From Acidimicrobiaceae bacterium (GTDB lineage: Bacteria; Actinomycetota; Acidimicrobiia; Acidimicrobiales; RAAP-2): a stretch of DNA of 35,249 bases. The notes beneath the pieces were generated by a model, which saw only the letters and a list, made by a program, of their open reading frames with translations, searched no databases and was not told the DNA's origin. Below are positions 1 to 8,262 of the stretch, piece after piece (position 1 is the stretch's first letter; each line of letters opens with the position of its first letter). The position numbers and the translations under genes were made by a program. Location of the stretch: assembly GCA_003152015.1 (NCBI GenBank), contig PLZF01000035.1, positions 319 to 35,567 on the forward strand, given 5' to 3'.

Positions 1-228
1 TGCAGATCGCTCCATCCGAGCGGTCGGGCCGCAACTCGAGCTCGGCACCCGAGTGCGCCAGATCGAAGGTTCCCGGAAGGTCCGCGTGGTCACTGGTTCG
101 CAAATCAGACCGCGCCGGCCGGACCGAACGTGCGCAAAAGTCCGGCGCCGGCCTCCCCAACACGCAGCCACGCATAATGACGCCCGGCACGGCCACCCTG
201 CCGGTTCACAGCGCACGCCGATCCGGCG
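1..228. other. Non-coding left edge
   Basis: I see no convincing gene here. The short open frames have no recognisable domain and no ribosome binding site. From about 172 to 228 the sequence resembles 20040-20098, just before the other long repeat copy (shared ATAATGA and related GC-rich words), so the repeat homology continues upstream in a diverged form. Around 110-155 there are GC-rich CCGGC words in both orientations that could pair. Confidence 0.4.
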
Positions 229-487
229 GTCTGAGCGGCAACTGCTTACGGCCACGAGCTTCCCCGGTTGGGATGGGATTGGCGAGCTCTCGATCTGTGC
301 CTCGCTTGAGGCGAGCAATACATTATGGAAACGGGGATCCGGAGAGTTTCGCGATATCCAGGGCCACTGACCTGCACTTTTGCTGAAAGAGGAAGCGGGA
401 AGACAGCGCGCCAGGAGACATGGGTTAACTGAATCCTCTGCAACCTCCGGACCGGGGGGATGGCGTCGGAGGGTGGCCCGGTGGCTG
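229..487 (+). repeat. Dispersed cassette-border repeat, copy A (long type 1)
   Basis: Bases 229-447 match 20099-20317 with one difference (428 A versus 20298 G), in the same orientation. The last 80 or so bases form a core shared more loosely with the other copies: ACATGGGTT, then ACTGAATCC, then CAACCTC, then a GATGG...GAGG...TGGCCCGGTGGCT tail ending near 487. A small hairpin (CTCGC/GCGAG around TTGAG) lies near 300-315. Open frames inside it are probably accidental. Bases 488-600 after it hold no gene that I can support. Confidence 0.9.
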
Positions 488-600
488 GACCGGAATCGCT
501 ACTGCTTCGGGGTCGCCATCGGGCTCAGTCGGACAGCTCCTCAGCGAATACGCGCTCGCATCTGCTGCACAGAGCTTTTTGGGGGCCACTGGTGAGTCGA

Positions 601-1542
601 CTACTGGTAGGTACCCATCCCAAGCTCAGGTACGTGCAATGGGCAGCTCTCTCGATGTTCGATCGCCGTCATCTGGGACCTCTTGATGAACCGAATAGGT
701 GACATCTCGATTCCGGCCGCTTTCCGTAGGCGTTTGTTCTCGGCCTTGCGCCATGCCCGGAGAGCCTGCTTCTCTGCGGCCGTCAGTGGATCGACCATGA
801 CCGCGAAGACTTGCACCCGTTTTGGTTCCAGGCGATCTCCGGCGATCAAAGTGAGTCGGAACTGCTCGATGTTGTCGGGCCACTGCTCGGTCCTCTGTGC
901 GGCGTGGACCAACCTGCGCAGACCCGTCACCATGCCGTCGCTAATGGCATCGTGTAGCGCCGGGCGCACATACCGACTAGCGACATGCTCCCCAAACTCA
1001 AGTGCCTCCACCTCACGAACGAAGCAGCTCTTAGGCTCCTGGTCGAGGAGGACCACCTTGCTGACGGGGAGAGAGATCCGCAGGTCCGCAGCCCAGGTGC
1101 CCTCCATGGCGGGGTCGTTCGTCGGTGGAGACGTAACTGGGGCTAGGTGGCCCACCTTCCCCTGCTCGATCTCGGCGATCTTGGTGGCTGGGTAGCTGTC
1201 CTCCAGCCGCACCAGCGGACAGACCTGGACCGTCAGGAAGTTGCGGCCGGGACCCGCGGCCCCAATGTCACACGTCTGAGATGTGATTACAGCAAAGGCA
1301 GCGGGAGTGTCATAGGTGGCGGTGACCACCGGGAGGCGGGCAGTCCCGGGGTCTTCGGCGACCATCCGAGTGAGTTCGTCGTTCCCTGTGCGGGTTGCCC
1401 AGAAGAACGGCACGCCCGTGACCAGGTCGCCTTGCTTCCATTGATCGAGTGCGGCCTCGACAGCGGGCTCGGCGAAGTGGTCGCCGAAGTAGACCTGGTC
1501 AAGGCCGCTCGGTGAAAGGCTGGCTTCGGGCTCGTCGGCCAT
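601..1542 (-). CDS. Unknown protein with SQTCDI motif, third gene of operon
   Basis: A 313-residue soluble protein of unrecognised family. The most distinctive feature is FAVITSQTCDIG at residues 83-94, in which a Cys-Asp pair (C91, D92) follows a hydrophobic strand. A downstream strand with VQVCPL (105-110) suggests an alpha/beta fold. The C-terminal third is basic and charged (residues about 270-300) and might bind nucleic acid. The ATG start lies 3 bp after the stop of the HTH gene, so it is the last gene of a three-gene operon with the HTH and TIGR04255 proteins. I infer that it is the effector or enzyme of that set, but the sequence does not say what it does. Confidence 0.75.
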   Translation of the reverse strand: MADEPEASLSPSGLDQVYFGDHFAEPAVEAALDQWKQGDLVTGVPFFWATRTGNDELTRMVAEDPGTARLPVVTATYDTPAAFAVITSQTCDIGAAGPGRNFLTVQVCPLVRLEDSYPATKIAEIEQGKVGHLAPVTSPPTNDPAMEGTWAADLRISLPVSKVVLLDQEPKSCFVREVEALEFGEHVASRYVRPALHDAISDGMVTGLRRLVHAAQRTEQWPDNIEQFRLTLIAGDRLEPKRVQVFAVMVDPLTAAEKQALRAWRKAENKRLRKAAGIEMSPIRFIKRSQMTAIEHRESCPLHVPELGMGTYQ

Positions 1543-1545
1543 CGG

Positions 1546-2457
1546 TCACTCCCTTCGCCGATTCGGGCTGACGGGCACCTGCGCCGGGGTAGCCCTGGTG
1601 AAGGGCGGGAGATGTCGGTCGGAATCGGACTGGTGGTCCGGCGAGGTCTCGTGCTCGGCCCCGACCCCGAAGGTTGCTGCCCAGGCTGGCTCGGTCCGGA
1701 CCCTGGCCGTCGACCCCTCCGCTGTGGCCTCTGCGACCAGACGGTCGAACTGGCCGTGTACCAGTCGGTCCCGGCGCGCATCGCTTGCAAGGAGCCATTG
1801 GCGGACGTTTCCGTCCGTGGAAGCGGTGAGGTCCTCGACGAACTGGGCGAGGGACCACAGCCGACCTTGACTGGCGACTCGGGGCCTGGGGGCATCGGGC
1901 TGCTTCCAAGAATAGAACGAGCTCTTCTTGATTCCCGCTGCCTTGAGCACGTCCTTGACCGGAAGGCCCAATTTCGCCGCTAGCGCTTCGATGACCGCGA
2001 CCGCATCGTCATGGCCGGTGACTTCGTCCTCGTCCACTTCCGCGTGGTCCTGGTCGAACAGTTGAGTCCAGGTGTTGGCGAAGACGACAGGACGGGGCGT
2101 GGCCGCGTCACTGAGAAATCCGGTGAGGTACTCGCAGCGGCCGTCGAGCCAAAGGACAGCGTTGCCCCACGGCCGGAGTTCATCGTGGAGAAATCTGGGG
2201 GCGTCGACCGCGATGTGGCCGCGAGCTTCGACCAGAGCGCGTGCCATCACCGAGCGAAGCAGCTCAACAGATGGGGCACAAGCTTCGTCGAAGACATCCA
2301 AGGCGTGCTGGAGGCCTGGATTCCCCACCCGGGTGAGGTAGGTCTGGGCCGAGGGAACTGGGAACTCTTCTGCCTCGCGCTGATCATGTTCGGACTCTTC
2401 GTAGAAGCCCGTCTCCTCGGGCATGACCAGGGTCGCAACCGAGTGGGGCGACGTCAC
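1546..2457 (-). CDS. Helix-turn-helix protein, second gene of operon
   Basis: A 303-residue protein. Residues about 152-190 (IEALAAKLGLPVKDVLKAAG, then KKSSFYSWK) look like a helix-turn-helix in which the second helix reads DNA. The following segment, RQWLLASDARRDRLVHGQF (about 219-237), resembles the way Xre/MbcA/ParS-type antitoxins end, but this is only an impression. The N-terminal 150 residues are acidic and unrecognised. Its start overlaps the stop of the upstream TIGR04255 gene by 4 bp (ATGA), and the SQTCDI gene follows after 3 bp, so the three are translationally coupled. It is the natural candidate to bind the triple CTGGAC repeat upstream of the operon. Confidence 0.8.
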   Translation of the reverse strand: MTSPHSVATLVMPEETGFYEESEHDQREAEEFPVPSAQTYLTRVGNPGLQHALDVFDEACAPSVELLRSVMARALVEARGHIAVDAPRFLHDELRPWGNAVLWLDGRCEYLTGFLSDAATPRPVVFANTWTQLFDQDHAEVDEDEVTGHDDAVAVIEALAAKLGLPVKDVLKAAGIKKSSFYSWKQPDAPRPRVASQGRLWSLAQFVEDLTASTDGNVRQWLLASDARRDRLVHGQFDRLVAEATAEGSTARVRTEPAWAATFGVGAEHETSPDHQSDSDRHLPPFTRATPAQVPVSPNRRRE

Positions 2458-3296
2458 GATGGATCCTCTTCGGGTGCGGGGAGCAGCGATTGGAAGAACT
2501 CCGGGGTGAGGGATGACTGGAACAGCGAGGCCGAGGTCCGGTTGAGGTACTCCGCCCGGACCACGAGGTCCGCGGGATCAAAGCCTGAGGGCTCCACGTC
2601 GTAGACGTCGATGTCGAGGAGGTAGCTGATCGCCCCGCCGGCGGCTGGGTCGACAATTGGGCCGTGGCGGATGATGGCCCCTTGGGCCTCGCCTAGTTTG
2701 AGCTCTACCTGTTGCTGAGCCCCGATGAGGCGATCGCCCAGTATGGGGTGGCAGATCGGGCCGAGGAGCTGGTCGTGAAGCCTGCCCTTCCACGCAGCCG
2801 GGGATCCGGCTGACCCATCGACAAAGCGGTTGATGTAGCGCAGACCGATCCGTCCGACCAGCGCCGGAGCGAGCAACTCGCCAGTGACCGTGAGGACGGA
2901 TTCCAGCAGTGGACGGAGGCTGACGCTCCACCGCTCGTAGGTTGAGGTCTGGATTGCCACCATGCCGGGGAGCAAGGTGACTTGGTTGTGGCCACCGGTA
3001 GTCTGGAGCCGCCAGCCGCTGGACACGGTCTGGATCTGGGGCACTGGCTCGCCACCGACGGGCAGGTTGATGGTGACTTGGCCCTGCTGAGCCCGATCCA
3101 GCTGGGCAAACGGATGACCAAGTTCACCGAGCCGCTCCCGCAGGTGCAACCCCAGCTCGGCGGAGAACTCGGTGAGGGTTGGGTCGAAGCGCACTTCGGC
3201 TACGGCCAACTCAAGCGGCGGATGCTCTAGAAGGGTCCGGTTCGCCGGAGGAAGTCCGGCCAATGCGTGGGTCTCCTCTGTCGTAACACCGGTCAT
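2454..3296 (-). CDS. TIGR04255-family protein, first gene of operon
   Basis: A 280-residue protein recognisable as the sporadically distributed TIGR04255 family. It has the N-terminal hydrophobic-acidic start (LEHPPLELAVAEVRFDP, 23-39), a central RWSVSLRP strand (122-129) and the signature GLRYINRF at residues 151-158. It ends with the usual LNRTSASLFQ-type region near 251-260. Function is not established for the family; members occur next to regulators and in variable genome regions. The ATG has a good ribosome binding site (AGGAGG, about 6 nt upstream). It leads a three-gene operon. Its patchy distribution fits the accessory location. Confidence 0.85.
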   Translation of the reverse strand: MTGVTTEETHALAGLPPANRTLLEHPPLELAVAEVRFDPTLTEFSAELGLHLRERLGELGHPFAQLDRAQQGQVTINLPVGGEPVPQIQTVSSGWRLQTTGGHNQVTLLPGMVAIQTSTYERWSVSLRPLLESVLTVTGELLAPALVGRIGLRYINRFVDGSAGSPAAWKGRLHDQLLGPICHPILGDRLIGAQQQVELKLGEAQGAIIRHGPIVDPAAGGAISYLLDIDVYDVEPSGFDPADLVVRAEYLNRTSASLFQSSLTPEFFQSLLPAPEEDPS

Positions 3297-3313
3297 CTGA
3301 GCCCTCCTCTCCC

Positions 3314-3361
3314 GCTGGACACTGATCGACTCTTTGCTACCTGGACTTTAGCTGGACACTG
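3314..3361 (-). promoter_or_regulatory. Triple CTGGAC direct repeat, candidate operator
   Basis: GCTGGACACTG occurs exactly twice, at 3314-3324 and 3351-3361, with a third partial copy CTGGACTTT at 3341-3349. All three point the same way and lie 18-65 bp upstream of the TIGR04255 start codon, where a promoter should be. I infer a binding site for an operon regulator, most simply the HTH protein of the same operon. There is no experimental basis. Confidence 0.45.
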
Positions 3362-3518
3362 TGACGGGCATGGTATCGGGCGATCGGGGGCCGACCCGAA
3401 CAGTCGAACGGGCTCGATCAAGTCAGAAGCCGAAACCTGAGCGAAATGGCCCAATTAGTGCCCTGAACTGCAGTTGTCCCCCTCGAAGCCGCGTTCCCTG
3501 CTCCGCGCTGAAACCCCG

Positions 3519-3585
3519 GTGTAACTGATTGCTGAGCAACCACGGCATAGAGGCCATGGCTGCAGAGGATGGCCCGGTGGCTCGC
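3519..3585 (+). repeat. Cassette-border repeat core, copy F
   Basis: This short copy keeps only the 3' core: TGTAACTGATTGCTGAGCAACC, then GGCCATGGCTGCAGAGG, then ATGGCCCGGTGGCTCG. The GGCAGAGGATGGCCC block matches copy D and the CCCGGTGGCT block matches copies A and B. It separates the stop-end of the ubiquitin-like operon (3660) from the upstream side of the TIGR04255 operon. Upstream bases 3400-3518 hold no gene that I can support. Confidence 0.6.
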
Positions 3586-3659
3586 CCATCTGCAGCGTTC
3601 GTCATGGCCGTCCCGACATGTTCAGCGAAGTGCCAAATCCAGCGTCGTGAGATTCAAGT

Positions 3660-4664
3660 TCACCGACACTCGTCACAGAGTCCACCGATCAGAAGGTCAC
3701 CGCGTACGAACTTCGTGCAGTTGGTGCACATCGCACGCTTGAGCGACTCCTCCTTGCGTGAGCATCCGCATTTGCTGCAACGGGGACACGCCCTGACCCC
3801 GCAGGTGTTGCACGACCACGTGCGAAGCGTGCCGCCGTAGCCGCACGAGGGGCATCGAAAGTCCCGGGTCTCGAGGGAGGACCTGGTGCGCTCCTCCTCC
3901 GGAAGGTGGAGAGCCACGGCACCGTACAAGTCGTGTTCGGTGAATACCGCAAACGTCCACTCCCCGTCGCCCTGGGCACTCATATAGAAGCGCCGACTCG
4001 TGCCGCTCGGGGCAGTCCACACCGTCTCGGCGACAACAACCTCTCCGTTACCTACGCCTGCAAGGGGGTGTCCGGCGGGTACCGCATCCCCCTCCCATGC
4101 ATATGGCCGGGTGTCGCCTTGCCGAGCGGCAAACTCCACCATGCCGTCGACCACGAGGGTAATGAACCCCTCGCAGGGCAGGAGCTGAGCGAGTCGGACT
4201 GCGACAGCCCTACGGGAAGCCTGTGAGTTCCTGAACAGTGCGACGGCCCCCGGTCCGCTCGGATGGGTGCCACCGAGCGCCGATGTCAACAAGTCGGAAG
4301 GCAGTAGGAGTCGACTTGCGATCTGGTCGCACACCAACTCGAGAGAACCGTCGGGAAGATCGGCGCTCCAAACAAGGATGTCTTCGTCAGTCTCGCCATC
4401 GATCAGGACGTGACCCAGTTCATGGGTGACCGTGAAGTTCTCCCGACGGGAACTCGTTGGGCGGTACAGGATCACGCCATCTTTGGCAAAGGAGTGGCCA
4501 TCGCACCAGCCACCATTGCCACGCCGGTCTGTCAAGTGCTGGCTCGCGACCACCTGGAACCCCAGTTCGTCTCTGATGGCGTGGATCGGATTGGCCGCGA
4601 TTGATGCACGAACCGTGGGATCGAGCTCATCGACGATCCGAGCTGACCACGCGGAGGGAATCAC
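3660..4664 (-). CDS. ImmA/IrrE-type zinc metalloprotease with C-terminal zinc ribbons
   Basis: About 334 residues, using the GTG at 4664 because it overlaps the upstream TGA by 4 bp (GTGA); the open frame runs further upstream but only through the previous gene. Residues 78-85 (TVTHELGH) carry the HExxH zinc site, and CDQIASRLLLPSDLL (112-126) is the second conserved block of the ImmA/IrrE (DUF955) family. Known members cut XRE-type repressors. The C-terminal 65 residues are packed with Cys pairs (CPSC, CNTC, CPRC, CTNC, CDEC), indicating two or more zinc ribbons, an unusual addition. It is the last gene of the seven-gene ubiquitin-like operon and follows an HTH gene directly, so that HTH protein is its likely target. 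Confidence 0.85.
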   Translation of the reverse strand: MIPSAWSARIVDELDPTVRASIAANPIHAIRDELGFQVVASQHLTDRRGNGGWCDGHSFAKDGVILYRPTSSRRENFTVTHELGHVLIDGETDEDILVWSADLPDGSLELVCDQIASRLLLPSDLLTSALGGTHPSGPGAVALFRNSQASRRAVAVRLAQLLPCEGFITLVVDGMVEFAARQGDTRPYAWEGDAVPAGHPLAGVGNGEVVVAETVWTAPSGTSRRFYMSAQGDGEWTFAVFTEHDLYGAVALHLPEEERTRSSLETRDFRCPSCGYGGTLRTWSCNTCGVRACPRCSKCGCSRKEESLKRAMCTNCTKFVRGDLLIGGLCDECR

Positions 4665-5332
4665 CGCAGAGACTCCAGCACGGCACGCAACAACCCAACC
4701 CAGTCCTGGACATCCCCGGCTCCCTGACTTCGCCGCTGCCCGGCAAGCAAGCGTTGGCGGGCCGTGACGGACGTCTCGGCGGCATCCATGTTGTACGTCT
4801 CGCACCAGGACGCAACCTCTGCATCGAAGCGAGGTGAATAGAGAAATGCGATGAAGTCGCTGACCATGTCCGGATCGACGACGAGCGCAGCGGCCGGCTT
4901 GCCAAGTGCGTCAGCCATGAGCGCCACGGTCGGTTCAGGGAGATCAGTGACAGCTTGGCGTTCGACGGTAGCCAAGTCCTTGATCGAAACGGTCTCGCCA
5001 ATGTCCGCGATCCGCTGAGCGAATTGTCGGAGATCAAGTCCCGCCCGTTGCCGCACCCGTTTCACTGCCGCACCGTCGACAGACAGCATGCGATCCGATA
5101 TTGGCGGCCCGACGAACCCGAGCCGGATGGCAACTGGGTCATCTTCGAAGGCTGGCAGGTCGATCTCAGTCCCCCACGTCGAGTCCAAGATGGCGAAGGT
5201 CTCACGAGCCTCGTCGCGCAAGGCCGCCGGGAGTGATTCGATGGATGGCGCCGGGGAATCCTCCTCGAGGTGCTGGAGGTATTGCTCTGTCAGAGCTTCC
5301 AGTCGGCTCGTGCTGTCATCGTTGGTGTTCAT
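4661..5332 (-). CDS. HTH regulator, probable partner of the sigma factor and protease
   Basis: A 223-residue protein. Residues about 88-145 (AAVKRVRQRAGLDLRQFAQR onward, ending near MADALGKPA) read as an XRE-like helix-turn-helix. The N-terminal 70 residues (EQYLQHLEEDSPAPSIESLP) are acidic and could bind a partner such as a sigma factor. The start overlaps the stop of the sigma-like gene (ATGA), with GGAGG just upstream, and its stop overlaps the protease start. The order sigma factor, HTH, ImmA/IrrE protease suggests a module in which the protease removes the HTH or anti-sigma protein. That mechanism is inferred from ImmA/ImmR and IrrE/DdrO and is not shown by this sequence. Confidence 0.8.
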   Translation of the reverse strand: MNTNDDSTSRLEALTEQYLQHLEEDSPAPSIESLPAALRDEARETFAILDSTWGTEIDLPAFEDDPVAIRLGFVGPPISDRMLSVDGAAVKRVRQRAGLDLRQFAQRIADIGETVSIKDLATVERQAVTDLPEPTVALMADALGKPAAALVVDPDMVSDFIAFLYSPRFDAEVASWCETYNMDAAETSVTARQRLLAGQRRSQGAGDVQDWVGLLRAVLESLR

Positions 5333-5922
5333 GTGCCTCCTCCCTCAGTATCGCTGCAGTTGTCGTCCAGCTCCCGAGCGATCATTGGCCGCAGGCGATC
5401 GCACCCTGCCTTCACGAGCTGGCTTACTCGGGTGTCGGAGATCCCCATCTCGCGTGCCACCTCGACCGCTTTGCGGCCCTTCAACACGCGTTCCATAAGG
5501 GCTGTGTACTCCTGGGGAGTCAGGACCTCCATGCACTCGCGGACCTTCTCGGCGAGAACCGCTACAGATGCCCGCTCCTCCGCGCTGGCGACGTCTTCCT
5601 CGAGCAGCATGGGTGCCTTCCGATTGGCCGTGCGATCCGCTCTGATCATGTCGATGGCCGTGAACTGGACGCTCGACCTCAAGAAGGCGCGAAGGTTGGT
5701 TACCCCGTCGACGCCTTTCTCCATGATGTCGGTCATTGTTTCGAGCACCACGTCTTCAGGGCCCAGACCCCGAAGCGAACCGTCGACCCCGATGTCAAGC
5801 ACCCGCCGAGCGATGCGCCACAGGACCACACTATGGGCTTCGTAGACCTCGCCCCAGGCCGAGTCGTCGCCGGCCTGGAGGCGGGCGAGCAACTCTGCGT
5901 CGGTCGGTATTGGTGGATTCAT
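5329..5922 (-). CDS. ECF-like sigma-70 family protein
   Basis: 197 residues from the ATG at 5922, which sits 2 bp after the stop of the E1-like gene; a longer frame exists but overlaps that gene. Residues 8-100 look like sigma region 2 (DAELLARLQAGDDSAWGEVY, then AFLRSSVQFTAIDMIRADR), and residues 130-180 look like region 4 with a helix-turn-helix (LTPQEYTALMERVLKGRKA, then VAREMGISDTRVSQLV). This is the usual two-domain layout of small alternative sigma factors. It is embedded in the ubiquitin-like operon between the E1-like and HTH genes. A self-activating promoter for the operon is possible; no promoter pair could be identified by eye. Confidence 0.85.
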   Translation of the reverse strand: MNPPIPTDAELLARLQAGDDSAWGEVYEAHSVVLWRIARRVLDIGVDGSLRGLGPEDVVLETMTDIMEKGVDGVTNLRAFLRSSVQFTAIDMIRADRTANRKAPMLLEEDVASAEERASVAVLAEKVRECMEVLTPQEYTALMERVLKGRKAVEVAREMGISDTRVSQLVKAGCDRLRPMIARELDDNCSDTEGGGT

Positions 5923-5924
5923 GG

Positions 5925-7397
5925 CTATCCATACAGTCTGGCCGCCCAGCGACGGCGCAGCCCGGAACTGCAGGTACAACGCCCGCTGACGTCCCGAGGT
6001 GGCCGGCTCACTACCCCCAACGGGACACCGGTCAGGTCGATGTCCACTCGGCGATCGACTAGTGGGATGCCCATGGCCGACTTCACGAGCTCGGCCGCAG
6101 CGAGTACCCCGGCCATCAGCGAGACATAGGGAGCACCCACCCGGGTTTCGCCTCCCCCAACCGTCGGAACTGATGCTTCGGCGTAGGCACGGCGGAGCAG
6201 GTCCTCGAGTCGCCGCCCGACGAGGTCGGCTGCTCGGGCCGGGTCCAGACGCCCAGCTGCCACAGCGGCATGTATGTCGCCGTCGGTCAGAAGTCCGTGA
6301 TTGAGCTCCAGATCGCCTACGCGCTCGATGGTGAGGCCGACGGCGGCGGCCCGAGCTGCCGTCTGGGTGAGTGCCGGGGCGGCGCTGACATACTCGCAGA
6401 ACGGGCACGCCAGCTCATCGTCGTGGTGGCTCCGCTGCAGATGGAGTGCCATGCCCCCGACGCCGAGTGTCAACGTCGTACGGGCGACTGCGTCAGCGAC
6501 TTGAAGTCGGCCGTCGAGAGTGTCAACCGACGATACGACGATGGCTGCAACGCCTGGGTGCTCCTGGCGACGGACCCAATCACCCGCCTGCCCAGCATGG
6601 TGCTCGGAGGACAACCCGGCACCGGCAAGGAGCTGGGCAACCCACGCCGCTTTGGAGCCCACCTCGTTGCCGGTGCTTGCCGGGTACCGGGGTGGATTGC
6701 GCGTCGCGTCGAAGATGTCCGGATCGACGACTACTGCATTGCCGCAGAGGCCCGAGATGCAGGCCAGGATGCCCGCGATGGTGGATCCCACTGACCCGGC
6801 ACCGAAGAGGACCAGGTCGATGGCCAGTCGTTCCGGGATGGCGGCCACGGGTGGGGCCGGTGTGAGGTGGTAGTCGATCAGGTTCCAGGAGAGCAGGTCC
6901 GCCATGGGCACCACGAGCATCCCAAGAGGACCGAGTGCGGTCTTCACGGCCTCTGCGGCAGCAAAGGCGGCACCGGCATGAAGCCCCAGTGCGGTCCGGC
7001 ACCGTTGGACTGGCTGTGGGCCCCTCCCCACGAGAGCCGTCCAGTCTCCGCCACCCAACCATAGATCTGCGGCGCCGATGCTGGCTCCGACGGCGATCAC
7101 ATACTCGTGGTCGGCATCGGCTGTAGCGGCTGGCCTCGCTCGCTCGATGACGGCGAGCACCTCGGAGAGCATCGAGACACCCCACGGATTGGCACCAACG
7201 GCGACGTCACCACGTACGTCGATGTGTGGGAAGGTCCGCGCCAGAACCGATACGAGGGCGGCAGCCGCAGAGCCGGCTACGGGATCCAGACAATCCTCGA
7301 CGCACACCACGATCTTCCGGGTGTCAATGGCGCGCCTCACCGACTCATCCGATGTCCCGGCGATTGGGGGTAGGTGTGCCACATCCACCCCGGTCAT
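5925..7397 (-). CDS. E1-like ubiquitin-activating (ThiF-fold) enzyme
   Basis: 490 residues from the ATG at 7397, chosen because it overlaps the JAB stop by 4 bp (ATGA). Residues about 25-185 form an N-terminal adenylation-like half lacking the nucleotide motif. The active half starts at LVLFGAGSVGSTIAG (196-209), the Rossmann GxGxxG loop, followed by VVDPDIFDATRNPPRY (223-238) with the Asp and Arg used in ATP binding. CPFC (331-334) and C473/C475 could be zinc ligands or include the thioester Cys. Two-domain E1s of this type occur in bacterial Bil-like ubiquitin-conjugation operons. Expected role: adenylate the C-terminal Gly of the Ubl encoded at 8259-8558 and pass it to the E2-like protein. 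Confidence 0.88.
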   Translation of the reverse strand: MTGVDVAHLPPIAGTSDESVRRAIDTRKIVVCVEDCLDPVAGSAAAALVSVLARTFPHIDVRGDVAVGANPWGVSMLSEVLAVIERARPAATADADHEYVIAVGASIGAADLWLGGGDWTALVGRGPQPVQRCRTALGLHAGAAFAAAEAVKTALGPLGMLVVPMADLLSWNLIDYHLTPAPPVAAIPERLAIDLVLFGAGSVGSTIAGILACISGLCGNAVVVDPDIFDATRNPPRYPASTGNEVGSKAAWVAQLLAGAGLSSEHHAGQAGDWVRRQEHPGVAAIVVSSVDTLDGRLQVADAVARTTLTLGVGGMALHLQRSHHDDELACPFCEYVSAAPALTQTAARAAAVGLTIERVGDLELNHGLLTDGDIHAAVAAGRLDPARAADLVGRRLEDLLRRAYAEASVPTVGGGETRVGAPYVSLMAGVLAAAELVKSAMGIPLVDRRVDIDLTGVPLGVVSRPPRDVSGRCTCSSGLRRRWAARLYG

Positions 7398-7849
7398 CGG
7401 ACGACGACGGCCTGATCTCGGTCTCGCCCAGCTGGGAGATCTACCCAGGTGCCGCCGTCGAGCACGAGGACAGCGCAGGCATCGAGTCCGTGTCGGAGTC
7501 CAAGCCCGAAGAAGGGGACGACGATCGAAAGCGCCCCCTCGAATGTGAGGGCCGGATTGGCGTCGTCGGTGGGGCTGTGGAATGCCGCGGCGGGATGGGA
7601 ATGGATCCGAGCGACGTAGCGCTCGTCTACGCCGAGCGAGCCTGCCAGCTCGAGCTTCCCGACCGTCGTCACCTCGACCCAGCACCTCGGCACGGGATGG
7701 CCAACCTGGTCGGGGACGACGACGCGATCAACGGGTCCGCCTACCGTCGCTGCCAACATGGCCGTCCCCTCGCATCCGTGGGCGCCTCGCTCTTCGAAGA
7801 ACCGGCGGGCGTCCTCCAGGGTCGTGGCGGCGATGACGACGGGGGTCAT
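7394..7849 (-). CDS. JAB/JAMM (MPN) isopeptidase-like protein
   Basis: 151 residues from the ATG at 7849 (4-bp overlap with the E2-like gene stop). It has the JAMM zinc site: E27 in GCEGTAML, then HSHP at 83-86, S92 and D95 (RIHSHPAAAFHSPTDDAN). The gap between HSHP and Ser is five residues, one less than in the commonest version, which is worth noting but probably tolerated. JAMM proteins in such operons act as deubiquitinase-like peptidases that trim or remove the Ubl. Since the Ubl here already ends in Gly, deconjugation is the more likely job. Fully coupled with its neighbours. Confidence 0.9.
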   Translation of the reverse strand: MTPVVIAATTLEDARRFFEERGAHGCEGTAMLAATVGGPVDRVVVPDQVGHPVPRCWVEVTTVGKLELAGSLGVDERYVARIHSHPAAAFHSPTDDANPALTFEGALSIVVPFFGLGLRHGLDACAVLVLDGGTWVDLPAGRDRDQAVVVR

Positions 7850-8262
7850 GCGCCGGCCCGCCGCAAGAGATGGTCGAGAAGGTCCGTCATGCGGAGGCGG
7901 CCCCGGTAGGCGTCCCACGCGTCCTCCATGTGACAGGGCAGGCAGTGGTACTCGTAGGTGCCCTGGACGCAGGCGAAAGGACGCCCCAGTACGGGGTGAA
8001 TGCTGTGGCCCAGACCAGGAGGCCAAGCCTCAAGGGGTAGGACCTCATCATCTGAGGTGACCACGGCGAATCGGAAGGGCTCGGCGTCGTAGCCGCCGCC
8101 TTCCAGCCGCATCGTCACATTGCCACCTCCCGGCGAAGTGAAGGTGCAGTAGACGGAAGTCCCGGTGCGGCTGAGCGACGAGATGCGGCCGCCCAGGCGT
8201 TCCTGGGCAACCTGCATCTCGTCGTCCAGCAGGTCGGAGACGACTGTCGGATGAAGGGTCAT
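7846..8262 (-). CDS. E2-like (UBC-fold) conjugating protein
   Basis: 138 residues. The order of elements matches a UBC fold: a beta meander (VYCTFTSPGGGNVTMRLEGG, 38-57), a GYDAEPFRFAVVTS strand that resembles the YP..PP segment, then HP at 89-90, followed by GRPFACVQG (93-101) in which C98 sits where the E2 catalytic Cys sits (HP...G..C). The end (DAWDAYRGRLRMTDLLDHLL) gives the conserved W and C-terminal helix. Extra residues Y105-H106, C107, C110 and H111 near the site may bind metal or assist catalysis. Assignment rests on motif order and position between the Ubl and JAB genes, because sequence similarity to classical E2s is low. Confidence 0.75.
   Translation of the reverse strand: MTLHPTVVSDLLDDEMQVAQERLGGRISSLSRTGTSVYCTFTSPGGGNVTMRLEGGGYDAEPFRFAVVTSDDEVLPLEAWPPGLGHSIHPVLGRPFACVQGTYEYHCLPCHMEDAWDAYRGRLRMTDLLDHLLRRAGA

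Noticed and set aside
246-443. 65-codon minus-strand frame within copy A, repeated at the right end
   Set aside because: It is present twice only because the repeat is present twice; it has no ribosome binding site, domain or evidence of codon bias.
4665-4805. Longer start for the ImmA/IrrE protease
   Set aside because: The extra 47 codons lie inside the HTH gene; the GTG at 4664 overlaps its stop in the same way as the other operon junctions.
7398-7685. N-terminal extension of the E1-like protein
   Set aside because: It is Arg/Pro-rich out-of-frame reading of the JAB gene; the ATG at 7397 has the coupled overlap.
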